This document shows, one piece after another, positions 18,966 to 29,682 of a stretch of 64,000 bases of DNA; position 1 is the stretch's first letter; each line of letters begins with the position of its first letter. Source of the stretch: Diploptera punctata (taxonomy: Eukaryota > Arthropoda > Insecta > Blattodea > Blaberidae); NCBI GenBank assembly GCA_030220185.1, contig JASPKZ010001598.1, forward strand, positions 1,260,501 to 1,324,500. Reading direction: 5' to 3'. The translations under genes and the position numbers were made by a program. Below the pieces are notes generated by a model. It did not search any database and had not been told where the DNA came from. It worked only from the letters and a program-made list of their open reading frames with translations.

Positions 18966-19195
18966 TTACGGGGTAGGGATGTCAACCCCACGCCCAACCT
19001 CCAGCAATCCTGGGGGGTCGATGATTTTCTGTTGGGGTTTTCTCCCTTAGCTGGTATGTCTCATTTTTTAAGCGTCTGGAACTCTCTTTTTCGACTCTGC
19101 ACTTCTTAGTATTAACGAGGAGCCACGACGAGAACGTGGTGCATTGGGCTGGGCAGGAATGAATGACATTTCTCGGGTTTTAATAGTGAGAGCAA
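18966..19195 (+). mobile_element. LINE 3' UTR-like segment with ATA tail
   Basis: Contains GATTTTCTGTTGGGGTTTTC and CTCCCTTAGCTGG and ends GTGAGAGCAATAAAAT(AAT)n. A similar GGGGTTTCCTCCCTAGGC stretch occurs at 25860. This is typical of 3' ends of RNase H-bearing LINEs, but no coding part is attached, so the call is tentative. Confidence 0.45.
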
Positions 19196-19198
19196 TAA

Positions 19199-19259
<61 letters not shown>
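19196..19259. repeat. (AAT)n microsatellite
   Basis: Sits between the plus-strand AATAAA end and the minus-strand CR1-like 3' module; probably the tail of one or both elements. Confidence 0.95.
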
Positions 19260-20045
19260 GCTTCATTTTACCTGGCAGAGTTAAGGCCTTGTCTACCACT
19301 CAACCAGGTTTTTAAAAAATACAAAATAATAGTCTTACATCTAAATTACAATATACATAAACGATTACATGTTATAAATACAATACAATTAATATTTATA
19401 ATGTATTTTGATTTACTCTAAATTTAACGAAGTAAATATATAATATGTACAAGATATATAAAAAGATTATTAATAACATAGTATACATTTAAATAAATAA
19501 AGAAAAATTAATTATTAGACAACAGGTAACTGTATAAGCGTGACTTAAAAGTGCCAAGTGTGCGGCAACCCCTGATATCTTGAGGAATGAAATTCCAGGA
19601 GCGGGCAGAGGCTACTGTGAAGGAAGTAGAATAAGAGGAAGTGCTATGAAGAGGAATTGTTAGCAGATTTATCTTGTGACCTAGTGTCAATATTGTGGTA
19701 AGAGGATAACTTCTCAAATCTGGACGCCAGGTAAGTAGAAATGTAGGAATTCAGAAGCTTGAAAAGTAGTGAAAGAGAATGCAATTTACGTCTGTCAGTA
19801 AGACGGAGCCAAGAGAGGTTATTAAAGTGTTCGGAAATATGGTCATAACGGCGGATATTGAAAATGAATCTAACGCAGCATTATGAACACGCTGCAGACT
19901 TTGCGACAAGTCATGGTTTAGATCATTATATATAATGTCGCAATAATCGGTGTGTGGCAATACAAGATTCTGCAAAAGGATTTGTTTTAACGAAACTGGG
20001 AGAAAATTCTTTAAACGTCTAAGATAATGTAAGATGGAGAATGGG
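19260..20045 (-). pseudogene. CR1-like LINE C-terminus and 3' UTR
   Basis: Reading right to left: FLPVSLKQI-type sequence, DYCDIIYNDLNHDLSQSLQR, VHNAA, then THSRSTSYSTSF-like block encoded as LTIPLHSTSSYSTSFTVASA, RSWNFIPQDIRGCRTLGTFK and SRLYSYLLSNN then stop (19508). A long AT-rich 3' UTR leads to AACCTGGTTGAGTGG ... GGCCTTAACTCTGCCAGG and the ATT tail. It is closely similar to the plus-strand copy at 30470-31340. Confidence 0.85.
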
Positions 20046-20054
20046 AATACCTAA

Positions 20055-20265
20055 CAAAAATATTGACATAGGCTACTAGACATGCCAAGGAAAACAGAAG
20101 TAGCACATTTTAGAATTACAACGGGCCACAACCTTCACAATATCAATGTTCTACCTTCGCCGAAATACATTTTATGCAATCACCCAGAAGTAGAAATGGA
20201 TGAATGTCATCTGAACAACTGCATCGCTGTCAAACATGAAGATTCTAAGACTTCAAAATACTGGA
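20055..20265 (+). pseudogene. LINE C-terminal zinc-knuckle-like end
   Basis: Reads PRKTEVAHFRITTGHNLHNI, LPSPKYILCN and MDECHLNNCIA. The RTGH ... C--C ... H---C pattern is that of the segment following RNase H in Jockey/R1-type LINEs. It is the continuation of 18710-18965. Confidence 0.7.
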
Positions 20266-20274
20266 GAACATCAT

Positions 20275-20487
20275 CATCAACAACAACAACAAGGATTAAG
20301 CCCAATGGCCTGTTCCGATCTCATTATAGGTCGAATTGGTCCTTCCATCTCTTCAATGGTCTTCCCAACATTCTTCTCCCTTTTGGTTTATAATTATACA
20401 TTCTTCTTAGTATGCGCTGTTCATTCATTCGTAATACGTGCTCTAGATAAGCATTTTGATAATATATGCAACGTGGGAGACGTCTGC
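20275..20487 (-). pseudogene. LINE 3' end (GTT-tailed family), copy 1
   Basis: Minus strand: YYQNAYLEHVLRMNEQRILR, MYNYKPKGRRMLGRPLKRW and KDQFDL, followed by IGLNP and a (GTT)n tail seen as CAACAACAACAAC. A second copy at 32325-32650 is longer at its 5' side and shows the preceding AGYQRTDKKKNEDIRTEL stretch. Confidence 0.8.
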
Positions 20488-21110
20488 CAAAAGGTTGACT
20501 TCGACCAAGAAGTCTGCAACGGTCTACGAGTCGACGTGATACCAGGCGATCATCACAACGGCTCAAGGGGCGGAAGCAGCAACCCTCTCTAAAGGGGTTA
20601 ATACTTACAGGAGCATGGATAGATGCTCTGAGACAGCAGCCCTGTCATTATCCTTACCCTGCATAGCGCTCATAACGCGGTCAGGGGACATTTATTATAA
20701 CTGATTCATCTCAAAGCAAAGGCCGGATTGGTACCGAAGAGCAAGACTGCTAATGACTTCAGTGATAAATGCAGCACATTAAACAAAAACAAGAAGATAT
20801 GCACCGTATCCATAAAGTCTTTCCAACATTACAACTTCCTATAAGATGGAAACTATGAAATGTAGAATTGTGTTGTTGTCGCCCCTGAGGATGATGATGA
20901 TGATGATGATCGAAACAGATGGTAATCTGAAGACGCAAGATTAGGGCTGTATGCTGAGTCTGGTACTAATTCCGGAATTTTTGTCAAGGTTTTCGAGCAA
21001 TAGGCCTATGGGAACCAGTCTCTTGCAACGACTGCACGAGACAGCGAACAAAGATACATGACCACCGTGAGAACATTTTAAAATTAACTCTTAAATCGGA
21101 GTATCACGAT
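20488..21110. other. Unassigned sequence with GAT microsatellite
   Basis: GCCCCTGAGGATGATGATGA at 20880 may be the tail of a lost LINE. Nothing else is recognised. Confidence 0.35.
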
Positions 21111-21111
21111 G

Positions 21112-22370
21112 GAGTAGACTGGATAAGGCGAAGTCTAGCTTAGCCCAGTGTGCTGCTTATGTTAGAACCCACTAGGGCTCTTTGGCAGCTAAGTTAATAG
21201 TGGCTATCATTACGGGGTTGTAGTTCACTTAACCCGAGCCTATTTGGCGGCGCTAGAGTTTGTGTGCGTGTGCGGAATCGTCTTTTGTTTCCGTTGCATA
21301 TATTAGCGTAGATTTCATAACATGCGAGGTTATTAATCAAAAAGCTTTGCCCGGGCCCATAGGAGGCAAAGATTGATTCATCTTTCTTTCCTAAACACTT
21401 AAACATGAATGTATCATTATTGTTATTATTCATGAAAGCTAGACGGAAAATAAAGGAAGCTAGAATGATCTCCTAAATAAGTAAGTTTCAGTACAGGAAT
21501 ATCAAACAGCAGCATGCACATAAATAACTTGGAACATTAACCAGTATATATATAAAAATGATGTTTAATATAAACAAGAAGTCTGAAGTGGATGAAAAAT
21601 ATAACAAATGTAAATACTTGATCATTCTAAACAAAAAGAAAATAAATAATAATCCTTAACATGACAAAACGATATCATACCTCACACAACATTCATACCA
21701 CGGTCCAAGCCAGGGTAGTCTTTCCCCGGTCCTCAGGACCAACTTAAACCACTCCACTCGCGGCTCCAGACGACGTTATCTCAACTCAAAGTTCCGATCG
21801 AATGATAATGTTCTTGATGTGCATTGCGTATTTGAGCGTTCCGAGGTAGAAGGGGAGATGCGCAGCACAAACAGCGCAACGGGAGAGGTAAAAAGGAGAG
21901 TGGGTGTAGATGCATAGAGAAAGGATATTGGTATAGTTCACGAATCTTACTGTTCAGGGAGGATAACGGCACTACAGTAGCGAACCGAAAATCGCACTTT
22001 CGGTTCATGCGAATGGTGATGAAAATTGGACAGAGATAGGGATGTGATGACCTGAAGCAGGACATCAGAAACCACATTGCTTTCAAGCTGAGAGTCTGAA
22101 ATCCAGCAGTGTGGAATGAGCCACGCTATTCTAGGTGAGAGCACATCGCCAAATCTCTGGCTGGATTTAATGAGGGGTAAAACGGGTGAATATGTTTCTA
22201 TGTACAGCACGCCACTGGGGCAAGCGTCCCATACTGCGTACCATAAAATTTGTATGCAAAGATGTAAATTTATGCATCTTTCTTACATTTTCAGTTATCA
22301 TGACTGACTGACTGAATAAGTCAAAGTCTAGCTTCGCCCAGTGAGCTGCGTATGTTAGAACCGACTATTT
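21112..22370 (-). repeat. Unknown duplicated repeat R3, copy 1, with short direct repeats
   Basis: The interior (about 21330-22010) matches 24690-25475. Direct repeats of about 55 bases flank it: AGTCTAGCTTAGCCCAGTGT with TATGTTAGAACCCACTA at 21130, and AGTCTAGCTTCGCCCAGTGA with TATGTTAGAACCGACTA at 22324. On the minus strand short frames conserved between copies read KKDESIFASYGPGQ and NSKIRELYQYPFS. I do not recognise the family; the direct repeats are too short for ordinary LTRs. Confidence 0.55.
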
Positions 22371-22494
22371 TCTTGTGCCAGTTATTTATCTAAGTATTTC
22401 GGACCGCAGTGAAAACAAAATTTGTGAAAAACTGTAAATTATAACTATAAGTTATAAGTTTATAATGCAATTCAATACATTTTTAATTGTTTTT

Positions 22495-22618
22495 ATTCAG
22501 TGCCCCAGTTGTCATTTTGACATGTCTGGTGTTCTCTCCTGGCATTGGCAACTTTTGAAGTTGGGGCGCCTAGAAGGCGGAGTTGCGTTACTCCGATCAT
22601 ATTGTGGGTGATAAATGA
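22495..22618 (-). mobile_element. SINE-A2 3' fragment
   Basis: Minus strand: GGAGTAACGCAACTCCGCC, GGCGCCCCAA and CAGGAGAGAACACCAGACAT, matching the 3' body of SINE-A2 at 4841 and 11196. The tRNA-like head is absent (5' truncation). Confidence 0.75.
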
Positions 22619-22682
22619 TAAATTCAATACAAATTAAAGACCATAATTTATATTCGTTTTGTTTATTATTAGTTTATTTAAA

Positions 22683-23819
22683 TCTAATAGGCTACATAAA
22701 AATACATACGATTGTTCGTATTTTATGCGCTGCCATACCGTTCATCCGATTGTGATGGGGCTTTTTGCAAAATATTCAAGAGATTCGCGGGATGAACACA
22801 GGCTAAAGAGATTGTAATACTCAATCCCTTCACACTTAAAATCGCCCTTTGAAAAGAACGCGAAAGAACCCCTTCACACTAAAAATCGACCTTTGAAAAA
22901 AAAACCTGAAAGAAGTTCCTTTTTGAACACTTAAATGACTTACTCTGCCTAAACCATAACAAATACACAAAATTAATGTACACAATTGAATATCTCAAAA
23001 CCTTTATAAAAATGTCCCGACAGCATGTGTTTATCTTTAACGGATAACTCAGAATAACCATTTATGTCTTTTCTTGATGCCAAGAAGATCGGGATAAGTA
23101 GATTCCCGCGCAAGCGTAACAGCGCACGGCGGGTATTCTTTTACGGATAACTCACAATAACGAATTATCTATTTCAACTCAGTTATGCCAAGAAGATCGG
23201 GATAAGTAGATTCCCGGGCAACACCGAGTAATCAGCACGGGGAATCTATAAAAATAATTACGATATACATTTTTCCTTTCACTTATTCAACTACTCTACT
23301 ATTCAACTAAACATAAAAAACACATTAACTTTCGCCTTTCAGCTCATTTATGTCAAGAACGGGATAAGTAGAATCTTGGGCAACGCCGGGTAATCAGCAC
23401 GGGGTGTATAAAATTATTACGATACAAATTTATTTTTTTCTTTTTACTTATTCAGCTAAACATAAAAAACACGTTAACATTCGTCTTTCACTTCATTTAT
23501 GCCAAAAAGATCGGGATAAGTAGATTACCGGGCAACGCCGGGTAATCAGCATGGGTTTTCTAGGCCTAAATATGATTACGATAAAAACTTTCCCTTTTAC
23601 TTAAACATAAAAACTCATTCATTTTCGTCTTTCAGCCCATTATGCCAAGAAGATCGGGATAAATACATTTCCGGGCAACGCCGGGTAAACAGCATTGGGT
23701 ATCTAAAAATAATTACGAAATAAATTTATAATTTTTTCCGTTTATTCATTCAATTAAACGTAAAAACGCATTAATTTTCATTTATTTAGGCGTAGCAGCG
23801 CACGCCGGGCATTAGCTAG
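22683..23819 (+). mobile_element. Helitron-like non-autonomous element H1 with tandem units
   Basis: Starts TCTAATAGGCTACATAAAAA and ends with a GC-rich hairpin-prone stretch GCAGCGCACGCCGGGCATTA then GCTAG; host bases are A on the left and T on the right, as expected for Helitrons inserting at AT. The 5' text (CCATACCGTTCATCCGATTG) is typical of insect Helitrons. Inside are about six units of 110-160 bases, each with GCCAAGAAGATCGGGATAAG, CCGGGCAACGCCGGGTAATC and ATTACGATA. No Rep/helicase coding is present. Confidence 0.8.
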
Positions 23820-24059
23820 TGTACAATAATAACTTAAGAGTTTTACATGGTTTATTTTCTTTGCGGTCCGGAACATCTAAATAACTGGCGTAGAAATTTT
23901 TGTTTTGTCAATTTAAGGTCTAGTCTGTATTATAAATTGGAAGAAATTATTCAATATAAGACTGTGATGGTTTTGTTAGAATTGGCACTTACTATCAGCG
24001 AGTGCCAAACAGTAAAATTGACAATACTTCATAACCGATTAATTTATGGACTCTTGTTT

Positions 24060-24290
24060 AATGGAACTAAATAAACATAATAATATCCAGGAAGAAATAA
24101 ACAAAAACTACAAAATGCTATTTTTTCTTCAAATAAAGTATTTCAATTCAAAATATTTGACACATGAAACAGAAATCAGATTTTATAAAACGCTAATTAA
24201 ACCAGTGTTAACTTGTAGGAGTGAAACCTGGGTTCTAACTGAACAATGCTAATCTCAACTGACTAATTTTAAAAGAAAGATATATGATGA
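24060..24290 (+). pseudogene. LINE RT fragment
   Basis: Reads EEINKNYKMLFFLQIKYFNS, ETEIRFYKTLIKPVLTCRSE and TWVLTEQC before a stop. The YKTLIKPVLT-GSETW-LT motif is the RT thumb region of arthropod LINEs. Both ends are lost. Confidence 0.7.
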
Positions 24291-24324
24291 AGGATATATG
24301 GAGCTATTAAGAAAAATGCATTAT

Positions 24325-24470
24325 ATAACGTAAATAACACTAAGAAATTGAGACTGGAAGTAAACAATAACACTAAATATATGTTCACATATAGAAAAAG
24401 GCTACATTATATCATGGAAAATGACAGTTAATGACATATGAGGGAAATTTTGAAGAAGCAAATCCAACGT
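24325..24470 (+). pseudogene. Degraded RTE-like fragment
   Basis: AACACTAAGAAATTGAGACT and GAGGGAAATTTTGAAGAAG align with the RTE-like copy at 17300-17420 (NTKKLGLEVN ... EGNFEE). Indels disrupt the frame. Confidence 0.65.
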
Positions 24471-24604
24471 GGTTCAGACAAAACTTAATCTAAGCTATAA
24501 GCTGTTTATTTTTTAAAACTTACGCCCCGCCATTAACATAGATGTAGGCCTACTGAATAATATGAGATGCTTCGGACTTAATTCGGGATTCGATTAAACT
24601 CGAC

Positions 24605-25480
24605 TGTTAACAAGAAATGCCGGTAACCAATTGCACTGAGCGTGCACTGCCTTTGGAGGATTTACTCATATATTTTGTTACACTCATAGTAGCATCCAGC
24701 TCATAACTATCAGTGATATTAATAATTCTTTGCCCGGGCCCATCAGAGACAAAGATTGGTTCATCTTTCCTATATAGATTCATAAACATTAATTAATAAT
24801 AATTCCTGAAACACACTGTAGTAATGTATGATTCGTAGTTAAACTCAGTAGGCCTATATTATTTTCAACCATGAACGCTAGACGGGAAATGGGAGCTCAT
24901 ATAACCTTGAGAAAGCTCGTAAACAGGAATTATACAAGACAGCTGTAGCATAGCTAGCAAATACAATAATTAGACATTCTTGTTTACTTAAAATAAGATT
25001 TAATAGTTCAATTGTACATCTGAAGTTGAAAAAAGAAAATATATTAAACATAAACAATACCGATCATTCCAAAGTTAAAGAAAAACAATAATAACAAAAG
25101 TAACAATCTTTATACACTTAAACACCCATGCATATACCTTTTTAGTCCTGCCTAGGGTACCCTACCCTGGCTTGCCGTACCAAACTCAAAACACGCAGCT
25201 CTCCTGGAGCTCGCGTCCTTCAGACGATAACCAACTGTTCGAAAGAAATATATGATCGAATGATACAGCTTACCACGTGTTTGGCCTATTTGAGAGTTCC
25301 GAGGTAGAGGGGAAGTTGCGCACTACAAACAGAGCAAACGGAGGGGTAGGAAGAAGAGTGGGAGTAAACACAAAGAGAAAGGAAATTGGCATAGTTCATT
25401 AATCTCACTATAGAGGGAGGATAACAGCACAGATGTTTCGTACCGAAATAGCATTTTCGGTACATAATTATATTTACAAA
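24605..25480 (-). repeat. Unknown duplicated repeat R3, copy 2
   Basis: Colinear with 21330-22010: GCCCGGGCCCATCAGAG, GGTTCATCTTTC, CGCTAGACGG, TTCCGAGGTAGAGGGGAAG, TTGGCATAGTTCA and AGGGAGGATAACAGCAC. On the minus strand one frame reads NLYRKDEPIFVSDGPGQRII and continues NITDSYELDATMSV, similar to copy 1 at protein level. Function unknown. Confidence 0.6.
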
Positions 25481-25969
25481 ATTTAGCCTTTACAGAATAT
25501 TTCAGCGTTTGTCGTACTTTGTTTCCGTCTTTGATCCGAGGCTTGATCCTTGGGACTGCGAGCAATGTATAAGATACACCTTGAAGTGGGTTGCTATTGT
25601 ATAGCTGGCTTAACTTGGCAGAAAGAGATATGGAGATACAAGGGTAGATCGTTGACCACTGTTAGTCCAGATACAAAAGAAAGAACCCACCCTGTTGTCA
25701 GTTTTCCTCTCCCCCCTTGCGCCTATTAACATCTGGTGAAGAAATCACCGACAACACAGGTGCGAGGAGAGAGGTGAGTACAGTTGTCTCATTCTACAAA
25801 TTTCTCGTAAAGTTAAACCAGAGAGACTATAACCCGTTTTCATGGTGGGTTTATTATTCGGGGTTTCCTCCCTAGGCCGATTGCCTTCACCCAGCTCCAG
25901 AGCTCAGCCTGCCCCGTTTTATTTCGGAGTTGTCTCTCCTAGATGGGTTGTCTTGCAAGACTAACGAAC
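25481..25969. other. Unassigned sequence
   Basis: GGGGTTTCCTCCCTAGGC near 25860 resembles a LINE 3' UTR motif at 19030; no coding attached. Nothing else supported. Confidence 0.35.
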
Positions 25970-26335
25970 ACCGTCCGCCCGATAGTTCGACCACTTATCG
26001 TATATGAAGCAGAAACTAGGGCTGATACAACGAAAACTAAACAAATAATAAGCACATATGAAAAGAAAATCTTAAGAACTATTCAGGATAAAACATTATT
26101 TGATAAAATACATAACACAGAAATTGGGGACAAATGTCATATTCAAGACATAACCAAATTTATTATAGATAGATGAAAATATTGGAAGGGTCATATAGAA
26201 AGAATGGAAGAAAACCGACTTGCAAAAAGAGCTAAAGAAGATAGACCAATGGACGGGAGAAGAACAAGAGGAAGACCAGCCAAGAGATGGATAGACAGTG
26301 AATGCACATCCAATACGTCTTCCTTCGAGGAGTGA
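25970..26335 (+). pseudogene. LINE C-terminal fragment
   Basis: Reads VRPLIVYEAETRADTTKTKQ, STYEKKILRTI, KYWKGHIERMEENRLAKRAK and RRTRGRPAKRWIDSE. This is the YG-E-W to GRP-KRW tail of a LINE family not otherwise seen in the window. One stop splits it near 26176. Confidence 0.7.
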
Positions 26336-26519
26336 TTTTGGAAATAAACAGGGTGAAAATCCTACAAATTATGTTTAAGAGGCGGAAGAAGATATATTTC
26401 AGCAAATAACGAGCTATACTTTCAAAATATGCCTATACATTTTCGAAATACGGTTCACTAATTTTTATCAGTTGGGTTTATACAATCTCAAAATAAGGTT
26501 TAAAGCTGCCTCATTCCAC

Positions 26520-27175
26520 TCTATACATTTAATTAATTTAATGATTTTTTGTTGTGTATGTCTGATTGGGTTCCTCGATGATCTTGATTCACAATTTGGA
26601 CCCTCTAAATCCATTAGATGTAGGAGTTCACCTGAAGTTAAAATTTAATAATCGCTGTAGCGGTCATGTTTTTCTATATTTCGCAACAAAACTCAATATA
26701 TCCTATTAAAACAAACCGAGGTAGGCATTATCCAAAAATGATCAAATTTCGACAATTAGAAGCGGAGATTTACCTGAAATCCGAAACTGCCAAACGACTG
26801 AAACGATTTTGATGATTTTTTTGGTGTGTGTTTGAATGGGTTCATGGATGGTTTAGATTCACAATTGGACTCTTCAAAACCATTAAGTGTAGGAGTTTAC
26901 CTGCGGGTAAAATTTAAAAAATCGCTTTAGCGGTCACATTTTTCGGTGTTCCACAATGAAACTTAGCATATCCTATTAAAATAAACCGAGGTAGGTATTA
27001 TCCAAAAATAAGCGAAATCCGACAATTAGAAGTCGAGGTTTGCCTGAAATTCGAAATTAAGAACTAACAACTGTCATTTTTGGTTTGTCTCAGCGTATAC
27101 CATATAATTTAATAAACTTTTAATATTTCATTTAGGCCTATTTAGGCGTAGTAACACACACCGCGTATTAGCTAG
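26520..27175 (+). mobile_element. Helitron-like element H2 (5' end unclear)
   Basis: Ends GGCGTAGTAACACACACCGC then GTATTAGCTAG, matching the 3' end of H1 and H3. The interior has two diverged units of about 250 bases (26545-26790 and 26805-27050), each with TTTTGATGATTTTTT or ATGATTTTTTGTTGTG, TGGGTTC-TGGATG-TT, ATCGC-TTAGCGGTCA and AAACCGAGGTAGG-ATTATCC. A GGCCTA insertion at 27135-27140 distinguishes it from H1. The 5' TC end was not found. Confidence 0.65.
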
Positions 27176-27179
27176 AAAT

Positions 27180-27750
27180 AAATAAAATAGGCAATATAGG
27201 ATTCATTGCCAATTTAAGAGTTAATTTTTTTTATTTAGTCTGTATAAATATACCAGTTTTCATAAAAAAATCAATTTCATTATCAGGTGTAGATACATTG
27301 ATACGAAACAGTTCAAAGTAAAGATAAGGGAAATAAAAAACAAGCTTAATGAATTGAGATATTATTTATGTTTAATGAGGTCACAAAATACCTTAGAGGA
27401 AAACAGGAAACATGAATTAATAAAAAGTCTGTCATAAAATACCAAACATCGCTTCAATTTCTCCGTCCACACATTCATTTTACATGATTGCTTTATATAG
27501 TGTCTTTATTAATCGGTAGGTGGAGCGAATCACATTACTGTGTATATAGCTATCTGTTGTTGTAGATACTTAACCCCTGTAATGTATACCGACATGAACA
27601 ACACTCTAATGTCTTATCTTCTCGTAAAATATAATAATAGGCCTAATAATAAATAACAACAATAATGATGAAACAAATTAATGCTAATAGGCCTATTAGC
27701 TAGAATATGAATACAAGTTTATATAATAGGCATAAAATATAATTGTAGGC
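27180..27750. other. Unassigned AT-rich sequence
   Basis: Several TAGGCCTA motifs (27641, 27689) but no recognisable element. Confidence 0.35.
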
Positions 27751-27752
27751 CC

Positions 27753-27753
<1 letters not shown>

Positions 27754-27817
<64 letters not shown>
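27754..27817. repeat. (ATT)n microsatellite
   Basis: About 62 bases of ATT units immediately before a minus-strand RTE-like copy. Confidence 0.95.
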
Positions 27818-27818
<1 letters not shown>

Positions 27819-27823
27819 ACTAA

Positions 27824-28305
27824 CTCACTGGTACCATCGAACCCGCAAGTTCATGGCCGCGCGGACATAAGTCATCCATACATCTCTATCCTGAGATAAT
27901 GTTTTCCAATCATCCCCTGTATAATCTACTTCCCTTAAATCATGGTTAATATTATACTCCCATATCATTCTTGGTCTATGAACTGGGCGTTTTCCCTCAG
28001 GTTTTCCTATAAGAAGCTTCCATGCACGTCTTTCATTCCCCATTCGTGCCAAATTTCCCGCCCATCGCAGTCTACGAGACTTAACTGTTCTTATTATATA
28101 TGGCTTCCTAAGTTCACTGTTATGTAATCTTCTGTATTCACCCATCTGTTCATCTCTCTACGGTCCAAAAAAAAAGTCCTAAGAACTTTATTCTCAAATA
28201 CTCGTAATCTCCTTTTCTCCCTTAAAGTAAGAGTCCATGTTTCGAATCTATATACAGTAAGTATAACTGGTAGTGATAACAGTTTATATATTTTGGTTAA
28301 CGGTG
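27824..28305 (-). pseudogene. RTE-like LINE C-terminal copy
   Basis: Minus strand: VYRFETWTLTLREKRRLRVF, ENKVLR, GEYRRLHNSEL, KSRRLRWAGNLARMGNERRA, WKLLIGKPEGKRP and REVDYTGDDWKTLSQDRDVW. The 5' side stops at TTAACGGTGGG where the trinucleotide block begins. Frame is broken near 28165. Confidence 0.85.
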
Positions 28306-28324
28306 GGTGGAAAGGGGGCGGACA

Positions 28325-28480
28325 AGAGGCCCGGGAAGAAGAAGAAGAAGAGGAGGAGGGAAGAAGAAGAAGAAAGAAGAAGAAGAAGCAGAAGCAGTAA
28401 GCAGCAGCAGCAGCAGGAGCAGGCAGCAGCAGCAGCAGCAGCAGCAGCGCAGCAGCAGCAGCAGCAAGCAAGCAGCAGCA

Positions 28481-28515
<35 letters not shown>

Positions 28516-28534
28516 GCAGCAGCCGCAGCAGCAG

Positions 28535-28567
<33 letters not shown>

Positions 28568-29015
28568 GGCAGAGCAGCAGCAGCCGGCAGCAGCCGCAGA
28601 GGCAGCAGCAGCAGCAGCCGCAGAGCAGCAGCAGCAGCAGCAGAAGCAGCAGCAGCTAGCAGTCGCAGGCAGAGCAGCAGCAGCAGCGCGCGCCGCAGCA
28701 GCAGGCAGCAGAAGGAAGCAGAGCAGCAGCAGAAGCAGCAAGCAGCAGCCGCAGCAGCATGAGCAGCAGCAGCTAGCAGCAGCAGGCAGCAGCAGAGCAG
28801 TCAGCAGCAGCAGCAGGCAGCAGAAGCAGCAGCAGTAAGCAGCAGCAGCAGCAAGCAGCAGCGCAGCAGCAGGCAGCTCGCAGAAGAAGCAGCAGCAGCA
28901 GGCAGCAGCAGCAGCCGAGCAGCAGAGCAGCAGCAGCAGCAGGGCGCAGCGCAGCAGCAGCAGCATGCAGCAGCAGGCAGCAGTCAGCAGAAGCAGAATC
29001 ATACATCATTCATCA
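28325..29015. repeat. Long interrupted GAA/CAG trinucleotide block
   Basis: The tract opens with about 60 bases of GAA/GAG units, then about 620 bases dominated by CAG/GCA units with frequent GGCAG, CGCAG and GAAGCAG interruptions that shift the phase. All frames are open for long stretches (poly-Q, poly-A, poly-S, or poly-L/C on the other strand), which is an artefact of composition. It is far more GC-rich than its surroundings. Confidence 0.9.
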
Positions 29016-29245
29016 TCATCTCATCATCATCGCTAATCATAATAATTATCATCATCATCCTCATATCATCAGTCATCTCATAATCAGTCATTCTCATCAT
29101 CATCATCATCATCATTGATTATTATTATGTACTACTACTACTATACTATAATACTACTACTATTATATTATTATTATATTATTATTAATTATTTATTATT
29201 CTTATTATTATTAGTAGTATTATTATTATTCTATGATTATTATTA
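29016..29245. repeat. ATC then ATT trinucleotide tract
   Basis: CATCATCATCTCATCATCAT passes into TACTACTACTATACTAT and then ATTATTATT. The motif therefore drifts from CAG through ATC and ACT to ATT in one direction. Confidence 0.85.
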
Positions 29246-29261
29246 GTATTAGAATAAAACA

Positions 29262-29545
29262 TATAATATTAGACATTCATATAGGAGATTATATATTATA
29301 TAAGCAATTAAAATTGTATGGGCACGGACAACGAATGCGAGAAGAAAGGTTACCCAGGAAAGGATTGGAAATAGGGTCCACCTGGAAGAAGAAGGAAAGG
29401 AAGACCTCGATACTCGTGGATGCAAGAAATAAGAACTGGAATGAGAGCACGGGGACCGGAGGACATGGAGTGGATGGATAGAGATGAGTGGAGAAGAAAA
29501 ATAAAACTTTAGACACAGAAAGACGTGTAAACATTAACTTCGGCA
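29262..29545 (+). pseudogene. LINE 3' end (family E), copy 1
   Basis: Reads YKQLKLYGHGQRMREERLPR, KGLEIGSTWKKKERKTSI, and then TGTGGHGVDG-type text; the DNA continues GAGTGGAGAAGAAAAATAAA and AAAGACGTGTAAACATTAAC. The LKLYGH-QRM motif is the C-terminal block of a LINE. It is followed by (ATT)n. A related split copy is at 35096-35216 and 35621-35760. Confidence 0.7.
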
Positions 29546-29554
29546 TATAAATAA

Positions 29555-29559
<5 letters not shown>

Positions 29560-29589
<30 letters not shown>

Positions 29590-29680
29590 TATTATTATTT
29601 TATTATTACTATAATTATAATAATAATTATTATTATTATTAGTATTATAATTATTATTATTATTACCATAAAGTGTCAAT
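29560..29680. repeat. Imperfect (ATT)n tract
   Basis: ATT/AAT units with interruptions, between LINE family E and an RTE-like fragment. Confidence 0.9.
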
Positions 29681-29682
29681 TT

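Noticed and set aside
21112..22370. LTR retrotransposon with 55-base direct repeats
   Set aside because: Repeats are far shorter than typical LTRs, lack TG...CA ends and no gag-pol motifs were seen; the second copy lacks them.
23063..23720. Regularly spaced repeats resembling a CRISPR array
   Set aside because: Repeats are diverged, the spacers are homologous to each other, the element has Helitron ends and the genome is eukaryotic.
28094..29002. Very long open frames (up to 302 codons) rich in A, C, L, Q and S
   Set aside because: They arise from the CAG/GCA repeat, which is open in every frame on both strands; only the RTE-like tail part of one frame has real homology.
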